NCBI RefSeq assembly: GCF_014529535.1
Contig: NC_050735.1
Span: forward strand, 2,914,001 to 2,978,000
DNA from: Bradysia coprophila
Lineage: Eukaryota; Arthropoda; Insecta; Diptera; Sciaridae
Direction: 5' to 3'
DNA length: 64,000 bases
Both the position numbers and the translations under genes were made by a program. This document shows, piece after piece, positions 55,303 through 64,000 of the stretch; positions within the stretch are counted from its first letter, which is position 1, and each line of letters starts with the position of its first letter. The notes under the pieces were generated by a model. It was given only the letters and a program-made list of their open reading frames with translations. It searched no databases and was not told the origin of the DNA.

Positions 55303-56150
55303 CGAAGAATTTTGTAAAATGAAATATCACTGTAGAAGGAGTAACACTCTTCATTGTTACATTTTGTAAAAGGAAATATCACTTCCTTTTCGAAGCATTT
55401 TGTAGAAGAAGTAATCTTCATTGTTACATATTGTAATAGGAAGTATTACTCCTTCGTTGTTACATTTTGTAAAAGGAAAAACCACTCCTTTTTGAAGCAT
55501 TTTGTAAAAGAAAATATCATTTCTTTATCGTAGCATTTTGTAGAAGGAAGTATTCCCCCTTCATTGTTACATTCTGTAAAAGGAAATATCACTCCTTTTT
55601 CGAAGCATTTTATAGAAGGAGTAACACTCTTCATTGTTACATTTTGTAAAAGGAAAATATCACACCTTTTTCGGAGCATTTTGTAGAAGGAGTAATACTC
55701 TTCATTGTTACATTTTGTAGAAGGAAGTATTACTCCTTCGTTGTTACATTTTGTAAAAGGAAAAACCACTCCTTTTTGAAGCATTTTGTAAAAGAAAATA
55801 TCATTTCTTTATCGTAGCATTTTGTAGAAGGAAGTATTCCCCCTTCATTGTTACATTCTGTAAAAGAAAATATCACTCCTTTTTCGAAGCATTTTATAGA
55901 AGGAGTAACACTCTTCATTGTTACATTTTGTAAAAGGAAAATATCACACCTTTTTCGGAGCATTTTGTAGAAGGAGTAATACTCTTCATTGTTACATTTT
56001 GTAGAAGGAAGTATTACCTCTTCATTGTTACATTCTGTAACAGGAAATATCACACCTTTTTCGAAGCATTTTGTAGAAGGAGTAATACTCTTCATTGTTA
56101 CATTTTGTAAAAGAAAATGTCACTCCTTTTTCTGATATACTGGGTAGATT
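55303..56150. repeat. Minisatellite with 40-base units in a 284-base higher order
   Basis: About 20 units of about 40 bases, core CATTTTGTAGAAGGAGTAAT / GTTACATTTTGTAAAAGGAA. Two 284-base super-units (from 55471 and 55755) are almost identical, so the array grew by a recent seven-unit duplication. The two long - strand frames across it simply follow the periodicity. Confidence 0.8.
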
Positions 56151-56460
56151 TTGTAATAGGAGGCAACAATCTTTTTCGAAACATTTTCGTAACGTTAACT
56201 ATTTCTTGAACTATTTATCGATTGAAATTGAAAGATACTTGCAAGCTGATTCACTTGTTTTTTTTTTCAATCGTTGTAAATTTTCTTGCAGCCTTTTCAG
56301 TTGGCTGGCCGAATTATTATTTTTTTTCATTTATGGCTTTTTCTTAACAATTTTCTTACCGAAATATATGTAATATGAAAATGTTTCAATAATATAAGTT
56401 ACTAAAATTGACAATTTTCGGTTTCCGTGAAATAAATAGTTTCTGGTACCAAGTTCTTCA

Positions 56461-56620
56461 GTGTGCAAATAGTCACTTTATAATACTTTGGCTATTTGCA
56501 CACAGTGCAAATAGTCACTTTATAATCACACGGTGCAAATAGCAACTGTATTATAAAGAGACTATTTGCACCGTGTGCAAATAGTCAAAGTATTATAAAG
56601 TGACTATTTGCACCGTGTGC
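56461..56620. repeat. Right palindromic cluster
   Basis: Same TGCAAATAG / CTATTTGCA units as the left cluster, again mirrored around the middle. Together they enclose the minisatellite like termini of a foldback transposon. Confidence 0.7.
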
Positions 56621-57686
56621 AGCGAGCCTTTTCCTTTTTTATTCTCCTTAAAATGTGAATAAATGTGAAATTATAGTCAAATACTAGCCTCAACAAGGTA
56701 CACAATTAGCAGTATCAATATGTTCGAAAAAGTTCTGCTGAGTGGCTCCAGCACCACTTTTACCTTGAAAAATTGACGATTTTCAAAGAGGTCCAGAGGA
56801 CGGCGCGATCCAGATACCTAAAAACTAATGGTATGGGATGTCTTCACTAGACACCTAGATTAGAACCATTTATGTAAAGTGATCGTGTAGGCGACAATAT
56901 TGTTTTTTCGAAAAGAATGCTCAAAAATGAAGCTCGTCCGTATCAAAATTTTTGATAGAAATTTTTTGTCTTTTATTGTTCCCTGAACTCTAACTTTTCG
57001 ATTGACACCTTACACGATATGATCCGACCGCGATAGGTGTGATCTGTAGTCACATTCTCGCTCTAGAGTCGGCCTACGACGAAGCTGACGAAACTTAAAT
57101 TTATTATCGGAAACAAAATTATGTTAAATTGATTAGTCAGTTACTCAGTCTGGAGAAAGCTTTCAAACAAGTTATAACTCGTAAAGATAGGCGACCCCTT
57201 CGTTTCGAATTTCATATAAGCTAGTCGAAGTTTTCGCAAAGTGACTCTTAAGAGAAAACTCTTTCGGGAATAATTCTCAGAACTACTGTGAACTCACGTT
57301 AAGGGAATTATTTTTTCCGTTTACATTTTTCATATATAATTCACATTGCAGCAAACTGTAGAAGCTGGGTTGAACGTGGTTATTGTAGTTCTAACAAAAC
57401 AGATTCAATTACCATGAACCTAATTGTTTTTATTCACCTATAAAAATTTTGTCCAGCTCAGCTGTAGTCGTTGTACGAATGTACTGTACAAATTCGGGAC
57501 AAGTACATTATGTTAACGTAGCAGTAACATTTACAGTACAGCTGTAGATGTAGAGTTGGGCGAACATTGGTTTTCTGATCGAAGAATAAAAGTTGTACAG
57601 AAAATATTATTCAGAATTCATAAATTTTCATTTTTAAACTACTTAGTACGTTTATTTACGTCAACTTAATTTGAAAAAAAAAAAAA
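56621..57686. other. No gene seen; pieces of a diverged repeat
   Basis: The block ATAATTCTCAGAACTACTGTGAACTC at 57269-57294 recurs at 53997-54022 in the same orientation, and CTTTGCGAAAACTTCG at 54064 recurs inverted near 57228. These are fragments of one scrambled repeat family. Otherwise plain AT-rich sequence. Confidence 0.4.
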
Positions 57687-57760
57687 CGCGATACATGCGA
57701 TCCGAACTCGGGACCTCCGACACTCCATGTCCCAACTCGGTACTTATATTTGGAAGACAT
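57687..57760 (-). repeat. tRNA-like fragment, probable SINE head
   Basis: On the - strand GAGTTCGGATC resembles a pol III B box (GGTTCGANNCC), preceded by a short stem-like AGTGTCGGAGGTCC. Next to it lies a poly-A/T run. The A box is not convincing. It shares AGTGTCGG just before the B box with the SINE at 59321. Confidence 0.35.
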
Positions 57761-58554
57761 TATGTGAGAGCTATCTTATAATATCGTACGTCTCTGCTGT
57801 ACTGTTGTTTAGTTGAACAGTATTGTGAAGTCGAACTTCAAAAGTTCTCGTATTTTTATACGGTTGTGTGGTAGTGTAATTTCCAAATGTTATTGGTTCA
57901 AGAATGAAATTTTTTTTCCGCAAATTATTTGTTGGGAAATCGTACGATTTAAAGTTTTTTCTCATTAATTCTTGGAATAAATATTTTGAAAAAAAAATAA
58001 TAAGTTTCTTATGAAAACTACGGCAGATGGGCGGGCTTTTGTCACAAATTATTCTGACAATGGGGGACTGAAGTTTCAATAATTTCGATAGACAACATAA
58101 TTCTAAGCAAAAAATTATTCTACACTATCGATAAATTATAAACATTTATATTTTTAATTAATTGTTTTCTGATTTTCAAATATCAGTCAAACATAAAAAA
58201 GACTATACGCCTATATATGCCTCTCTTTTCTTCTCATGTCATTTTTTCTTAATTCTCTCACGAAAAAGGTATGCTTTTGGGTTGAATTTGGGTCGTAGTC
58301 GTAATTGAAGTATAAATTAAAAGTATAAAACTTGAAAATTCGGCACTAGTGTAGAACATTTTTTTGTTTACAATAACATTCTTAATCTAAATACAAAAAA
58401 TGTCAAAAGTTCAACGTCCCATTGGTTAAACAACAGTCTGAGAGAAGTTTACACTGTAAACTTTACAGTCATTAACGTTCGAAATTTGTTTGATTTTAGT
58501 ATATTTAGCTTATCTTTCCGTCACATCTTTTGACAGCTTTTAATGTTTTAGTAC

Positions 58555-58945
58555 GTTTTCTCCAAGGTTCTGAAAGAACAGGTTAAGACACTTTCGAGTT
58601 GATCACGAAGGCGGTGTGATCAAAATTTTCCTGTAGCGCCAACTAGGTTTCGAAAATTTTATATGACGATTTCAACTTAACAAAAAAAAAATTCATACCT
58701 AGGACCAGAAAAGTGCGACTTCGTCGCACTTTTTCTCCGTCCAATATGAAAAATAAAAAAAAGTCTTTTTTAGCGTATTTCTCACACGCTAAAAAAGACT
58801 TTTAGTCCTAAGTACGAAATGTACTATTATATTGTTTTCAAGTTGACTTTTCAAACAACATCCATGTCTGAATTGTCAAGATTTGTGTTTCACCCGCCTT
58901 CGTAAGTGTCTTAACCTGTTCTTTCAGAACCTTGGTTTTCTCTCC
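58555..58945. repeat. Inverted-repeat element with two inner hairpins
   Basis: Arms 58555-58592 and 58906-58942 share CAAGGTTCTGAAAGAACAGG. Inside are two strong stems: 58708-58735 (AAGTGCGAC-TTC-GTCGCACTT) and 58759-58803 (AGTCTTTTTTAGCGT and its complement around a 9-base loop). Confidence 0.55.
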
Positions 58946-59320
58946 CAGCAGCAAGGGCGCGCACAGAAATTCTATTTTTTCGTCGCCCAGTGAACGCGCC
59001 GAGGTAATGAAAGTGAATTTTGACAACTGCCATTGGAATATAAACAAAATTTAATGAATTGCTTTTCATTATTTAAACACAATGTCAATGTACTCAAAAA
59101 TAATTATTTTCTGCATCTGCGCTGCGAAAACTGAACTTTTTCATGCGTGATTTGGGTGGCGATCGAAGGGTCTTTTTTTTCTCTGGTTTTCTATGTTTTA
59201 CTTTTCACCGTTAGTGGTGAAATGGATTTTCATATATGCTTTTCGTCACTAGTGGTAAAATGGATTTACTTTTCACCACTCCTTCTGAACATCTGAACCA
59301 TTAACCGTAAATAAAAATTC

Positions 59321-59630
59321 TGCCCTGACCAAATTTCGAACCACCGACACTAAAAAACCAAATGCTTATCGAGCAACACCTCTAGCCATTCGGCTATTGA
59401 GATCAGGGACTATTTTAAGAAATCGAATTTCTCAAAATTTCTCAATTATTTCTCAATTATTTCTCAAAGAATTTCTCAAAAATTTCTCAAATTTCTCAAA
59501 ATTCTCAAATTTCTCAAAAATATAAAAAATTTCTCAAAAATTTCTCAAAGATTTCTCAAAGAATTTCTCAAGAATTTCTCAAAAATAGTCCCTGATTGAG
59601 ATATATAATCGCAGTGAACCAATTTTGAAG
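59321..59630 (-). repeat. tRNA-derived SINE, interrupted by a hAT-like MITE
   Basis: Read on the - strand: TAGCCGAATGGCTAGAGG resembles the A box of Ser/Leu-type tRNAs (TGGCCGAGTGGTTAAGG), and GGTTCGAAATT resembles a B box, at tRNA-like spacing. The head is split at 59404-59594 by a MITE. The tail of the SINE was not delimited. Confidence 0.5.
59404..59594. mobile_element. hAT-like MITE
   Basis: A 191-bp element with ends CAGGGACTATTTT / AAAATAGTCCCTG and a perfect 8-base duplication ATTGAGAT (59396-59403, 59595-59602). CAGGG ends with an 8-base duplication are diagnostic for hAT. The body is an array of TTTCTCAAA words. Confidence 0.8.
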
Positions 59631-60010
59631 CGTACAGAGAGGAAGCAGTCTACTTGATCATTCATACAATATTTCGTTGATACAGTAAAAGTTCATTTTT
59701 CGCAACTTGTTGCAGAAAATGTTGTATGCAACACGTAGCGAAAGTGTCACATCTATTGACAAAATTTACCACTTTTCGCAACTAGTTGCATAAATTACTA
59801 TTTCATCAATACGAAAATCGAAAATTTTTTTACATCAGAAATGTCAAGTTTAACTGACATGTTACTCTTCACGGACAAAATCGGCTGTGGAGAATCTAAC
59901 CTCACAGTTAACTTTGACAGTATTAACTGAGCGACAAAAGTTAACGTGAGTGAATGAAACGTTTTACAAATTGTAATATACATTAACTTCTCATTTAATG
60001 CCCAAAAAAT

Positions 60011-60172
60011 CAATGAAAGTAGAGCACAGGTGTGGTCGATCGCCGAATTCGTCTTAAACACACTCACATTTTAGGTCAAAATAATATGAAAATGAGTGCG
60101 TTTAAGTACGAAAATCAAATTTTTATGTCCTCCCGGCGGACAATAGACCATACCTGTTTTACACTTTCATTG
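60011..60172. mobile_element. MITE (TIR CAATGAAAGT), uninterrupted copy
   Basis: A 162-bp element with CAATGAAAGT at the left and ACTTTCATTG at the right, AACAGGTATGGTC-type inner repeats. Reference copy for the split element at 6899-8081. Confidence 0.7.
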
Positions 60173-60947
60173 CAAAAAATGTGGGGCAAACGTTTACGTA
60201 CATAAAATGTACATTACTACGGAGCACCACATTGAAAAAGTGGGCTTGTGTTAACGTTAACTGGGTAGGGTACCTTACACTGGTTGTAGAAAATAAAACT
60301 TTTTACCAGTCATTTGCATAATAAGGGACGAAAAGTAGAAAAGAATTACATGCATACATCCATAACATTTTCCCTTCACAAAAACTGCGCTGATTTTTAC
60401 CTATAAACTACAGCTTTTCGACATGTGTTGTACAACAGTTGAAAAAAAAATGAAAAGTCAGTGCAGGAAAAGTTCTTGGAAAATTCAGATTATAGGTTGT
60501 GTTGGTGTTAGAACACTTTCCGACATTTATACAATACCAACCCAACCTATCCGACAATTTTCCAACACTTTTCCGACAGTTACACAACACCAACATTTCC
60601 AGCAATTTTCCTACACTTGTAATACAAATCTTACTTTTTTTGTTTTGCATTTTGCCATACAAAAATGTGATCGGAAGTGGATCCATCCATAAAAAATTCC
60701 ATGTGACCAAAGCTACCAAGAAGCCACACATTTTTGCATTTCAAAGATCCCCACAACAGACCAGTTTTTGCGGTGAAAATAAATTCAAAAAAATTACTTT
60801 CTTTTTCATTTGTAACAAATTTTTATTCAGTTTTTCAGTTATTCACTCTAAAAATAAGTAGAATTTTCGTGGGGAATGAAATTTCACAAAATTCAGATTT
60901 TCTTGAATCTTTAATTGCTTTTAACTCGAATCCAATCGATGGGTGAT

Positions 60948-61136
60948 CTATCTAGAAGTAGGTTGGAGTATCGGCGAACAACCATTCAAAAGCAGATCAT
61001 CGTTACAAACTCTGCAAGCACTTGATCGAAATCCATACTTATCACAATGGAATCGACACTTAACAGTCTGGTATGCACATCCTTGAACAATTGCCACCAT
61101 GGCAATGGCGACGAAAAACAACAAAAGGAACTTCAT
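60948..61136 (-). CDS. Small secreted six-cysteine peptide
   Basis: 62 codons on the - strand, single exon. The frame is open for 30 codons more upstream, but the ATG at 61136 is chosen because a textbook signal peptide (KFLLLFFVAIAMVAIV, residues 2-17) begins there and a TATA box lies 45 bases before it. The mature part is about 43 residues with six cysteines (20, 27, 31, 41, 44, 53; spacing C-x6-C-x3-C-x9-C-x2-C-x8-C), so three disulphide bonds are likely. The CxxxC...CxxC pairs recall defensin-type folds but do not match the insect defensin pattern exactly; an immune, venom-like or developmental role cannot be told apart from sequence. It is an isolated gene in a repeat-rich area, with no related copy in the window. 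Confidence 0.6.
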   Translation of the reverse strand: MKFLLLFFVAIAMVAIVQGCAYQTVKCRFHCDKYGFRSSACRVCNDDLLLNGCSPILQPTSR

Positions 61137-61180
61137 GATTTTCAGCGGTTGAATGACTAAAGAGCAGAAAATTCGTGCCC

Positions 61181-61187
61181 TTTTATA
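61181..61187 (-). promoter_or_regulatory. TATA box of the six-cysteine peptide gene
   Basis: TATAAAA (followed by GGGC) on the - strand, 45 bases before the ATG, leaving room for a start site at about 61155 and a leader of some 20 bases. Confidence 0.55.
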
Positions 61188-61606
61188 TCGACGAAATTCG
61201 CTTTCTAACCAATAGAGAACAACCACGACACTCTTTTGTACTTACGTACAAATTTATGTATTTTAGCTCGTTTATTCAGCAGAACCTGAAACACTTGTAA
61301 AAAGAATAACATCTTACAGGTGTATAGAAAAACAAGATAGGCAGCATTAACTATAACGCATTTCATAAAAAGTGATCATCTGTATCAATAAAACGGTTAC
61401 CTTAAATAACAGATAAATTTTAAAGATTCCAATGTGTACCATACAAGTCTTTTGTTTTTAGCAACGATGTGAAACAATTTTGTTTTCCGTAATCAGCAGG
61501 TAACAACAGCACTTTACCACTTTAGTTATCACTAATAGTTATCATCCAAAAAACACTAAAGGGCAAAGGTGACCCAAGTCTTTGTTCAAAAGAACTGATA
61601 TCGTAT

Positions 61607-62681
61607 GGGTCAGAAATCTTACACGTGTTCTCATAGCGAACACTTGGTGTTCTCTCATACAAATGCTATGTGCCACGGCAGAGTAAAAGTAACCCAGGCA
61701 GGAGCTCTTGTTTGACTAGGGACCTGAATAATCTAGTAGCCCTATGTTTTTTGCGAATTAAATTTTTCAACTTATGTCAGTGTTCATTTGAGTTCATTTT
61801 CATACAGTGCATTAGGTCCCTCATTTGACGTTTCAATAATGAACCGCTCCTGCCAGGTTTACTTTTTCTCTGCCGTGTATGCACATACACCTCCAATTCA
61901 AAGTCGTGGCTAAAACACACTTTTAAAAGTTGACTTGATTGTCTAAGAAATCTGTATCATCGCTAAAGTTGACCATGACTCCCTCCCATTTACGCAATCT
62001 TACATAGATGCACTTGGATTATCAGATATATTCGAGGGTCAGAAAATATTTACATTAGTAAAGAAAACTAAATGCAACTTGCTGTCATGTCTTTAATAAA
62101 ACGACTGTAATGCAAGTGTAAGGGAAATATTGACCGCGAGCGAAATGTTTTGTATATTTATGGTTTCCATGATATAAATTATGTACCTTCGGGTGTGATG
62201 ATTTAAAATATTTTTGAATTAAAAAAGAGAACCTAGCCTAGGTGGTTTTTAAGGAACGGAGACATTTACAAAATTTCAACATTTTTTAGGTTTAGTTATT
62301 ACTTTTGGTAATTACATTAACTGCATTCTCTCTAAGGTTGTGGTATTTCAGAGAACTCAATGTATCATGCAAAAACTGAAACATTTTCTGAAAAACGAAA
62401 TCAGTTGTGTGCTATCTTCTGGAGTGTTTTCTCATAAAAGCTGATGTTAAAATTATAAGGCGAAAAATAATAGTATACATTTGCAAATTCCTTATGTAGG
62501 CCTTGTACATAATAAAAAGAATGACGTATTTATGACTTTGCTGAAAAGCTGCTTCGCACCAAGATAAATGTAGCGAAGATATGATAAACCAGAAATCATT
62601 AAAAATCAAAAGTGTTATCCCAAAAAATTTCCTGTTCTTCTAACATTGCTGGGATGCTATGTAAGATTTCTGACCCATGAT
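61607..62681. mobile_element. Possible DNA element with ATGGGTCAGAAATCTTACA ends
   Basis: ATGGGTCAGAAATCTTACA at 61607 recurs inverted at about 62659-62680, bounding 1.07 kb of AT-rich, non-coding sequence. A smaller MITE is nested inside. No clear target duplication. Confidence 0.45.
61674..61877. mobile_element. MITE with CACGGCAGAG ends
   Basis: Inverted ends of about 34 bases starting CACGGCAGAGTAAAAGTAA and closing CTCTGCCGTG enclose about 140 bases. Flanks (TATG on both sides) hint at a short duplication. It is nested in the 61607-62681 element. Confidence 0.6.
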
Positions 62682-62846
62682 CGTTTTTAATGACGTGTTA
62701 CACAAAAAATTAATCAAAACAATAACAGAAATGAAAAGGTAAAATTTCTGAGAGATGATTGTACCTTCTAGTCATCTTAAATCAATGGTTTCGATATTAT
62801 TTTGACAATTGAAATTTCAGTATAAAATGTATGTCGACTGAGAACT

Positions 62847-63273
62847 AGAGATGTGCGGGCCGACCTATTTTCATAACCCGACCCAGCCCGGCCCAGACTA
62901 ATTTTTAATGCCCGAGCCCGACCCGACCCGAGAATTTTGTAGTGAAACCCGGCCCGGCCCGACTCGGCCCGTATATTTTTTATTGAGCGAAAAAACCTAA
63001 AATTGGCGCTCCTAACAAGTGGAAATCGTTCGGTTAGCTATCGTTATAATAATGTAGTCTCACAAATCTATCGAACTCTTCAAGTTTGCACATTTTTTTC
63101 TTCAAGTTTTCACATTTTTTTAAAAGACGAACAAAGTCGGGCCGGCCCGAATCTTTGTTTTTGAAACCCGAACCCGCCTGAGCCCAACTAATTTTTGAAA
63201 CCCGGACCCAAGCCCGGTCGGGCAGGGCTGGGCCGGGTCGGGTAGGTGAATTTAGGGCGGCCCGCACATCTCT
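62847..63273. mobile_element. Low-complexity element, family B (CCCGACCCGG core)
   Basis: A 427-bp GC-rich island with ends AGAGATGTGCGGGCC / GGCCCGCACATCTCT and a perfect 10-base duplication ACTGAGAACT (62837-62846, 63274-63283). Most of the element is made of CCCGACCCGG-like words on one strand in the left half and mirrored in the right half. A - strand open frame inside (63034-63309) is an artefact of the repeat. Confidence 0.8.
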
Positions 63274-63283
63274 ACTGAGAACT

Positions 63284-64000
63284 GGTTTTGTAGAATAAGT
63301 TTTGTGCATCTAATAGCAAAAGCAACTTTTAAATGTGTGTAAAGTAGAATTTAACTCATTTCTGTATAAACGTAGTGCGTAATAATTAGTAGAATGATCA
63401 CCAAAACTAATTATTCAATGCAAAAATTGAACTGGTATTTGAAAAAAGCCGCTAATATATGCAGCTGTAGTACTTTTGACTACTGTCTTTACGAAAGAAA
63501 TGCAACGCCCATTAAGATAACATTAGCCTCCAAATATTTCTTATGTTCATGCTAGTAGCAGAGCTGTGAATGTATATAATTTGGATTAGATTTATTTAAA
63601 GTTCTCAATGGTAGCTGCTGGGTTTTAAGAGACACAAACTGTATATTTTCAATGTCAATAATGTGGTACGCGTCGAATTGTTTAGTGAAAATCATTTAAC
63701 GCAAATAAAAGACCATTTCTTTCGTTTGAGTACACAAATTTGGACAAAGAATAGGACACTACACTTTCATAATGTAAACGTAACACATAATCAATTGATT
63801 GGGCTTTGTTTAAATTACATTCAAATCACTGATATTGTTTTATTATAAAGATGAACATGGTTGAATAAAATGATACAAATAAACATTTGGTGTGATAAAA
63901 AAGTATTTCACCGAATGTTCGTTTTCTAAATGCATTTGCGGTATTCGATTTGGTTTCTTTTTTGCTGGGATAGGATTTTTGGCTGCTGGGAGAGAAAAAG
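63284..64000. other. No gene seen
   Basis: AT-rich sequence to the window end, without a coding frame, inverted repeat or known element. Confidence 0.45.

Noticed and set aside
55446-56095. Two long, similar - strand frames
   Set aside because: They are phase-preserving readings of the minisatellite; the protein repeats mirror the DNA repeats.
55303-56150. CRISPR-like array of regular repeats
   Set aside because: Units are tandem without unique spacers, the genome is eukaryotic and there are no cas genes; it is a minisatellite.
57687-57760. Functional tRNA gene
   Set aside because: Only a B-box-like match; no A box, no closed cloverleaf, no terminator in place.
63034-63309. 91-codon - strand frame in a GC-rich island
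   Set aside because: Overlaps the family B element and crosses its border; composition reflects the CCCGAC words.

Overview
This is a stretch of an AT-rich insect nuclear genome, most likely a dipteran (possibly a nematoceran such as a fungus gnat or midge). Four things point that way: short introns of about 55-75 bp with GTAAGT-type donors next to a few very large repeat-filled ones, a tandem cluster of insect-type gustatory receptors, Ty1/copia and LINE elements with animal-type features, and a mitochondrial ClpX with animal gene structure. The order is inferred from gene content only; no marker fixes the species.

Layout. 1-503: the C-terminal end of ESF1 (rRNA processing, + strand, cut by the window edge). 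2365-9563: three five-exon tetraspanin paralogues, one on + and two on -; the third has an intron inflated to 2.3 kb by nested transposons. 11953-13880: NAA30, catalytic subunit of the NatC N-terminal acetyltransferase. 15699-24831: four gustatory receptors in tandem on +, with the same three-exon structure and a shared upstream motif. 27831-47187: ClpX, the unfoldase of the mitochondrial ClpXP protease, with a 17-kb first intron that holds several repeats including a miniature copia-type retrotransposon. 48.9-53.6 kb: a LINE on the - strand with intact ORF1 and ORF2. 54.1-64.0 kb: mostly repeats (foldback elements, a minisatellite between palindromic clusters, tRNA-derived SINEs, hAT-like and other MITEs) plus one TATA-driven gene for a small secreted six-cysteine peptide at 60948-61136.

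The host genes are unrelated housekeeping genes and two tandem receptor/membrane families; there is no operon-like logic. The most unusual content is in the repeats. Two families of non-autonomous elements have cores of one short word repeated almost without end (CGATAAT-like at 6.5 and 11.3 kb; CCCGACCCGG-like at 62.8 kb). They share a terminal motif of the form AGRSATGKGMG and make 10-bp target duplications, which suggests one mobilising system acting on both. Several cases of nesting (element in element) can be dated relative to each other by their flanking duplications.

All exon boundaries were set by hand from GT/AG sites, reading frame and comparison between paralogues. No alignment or database search was run.
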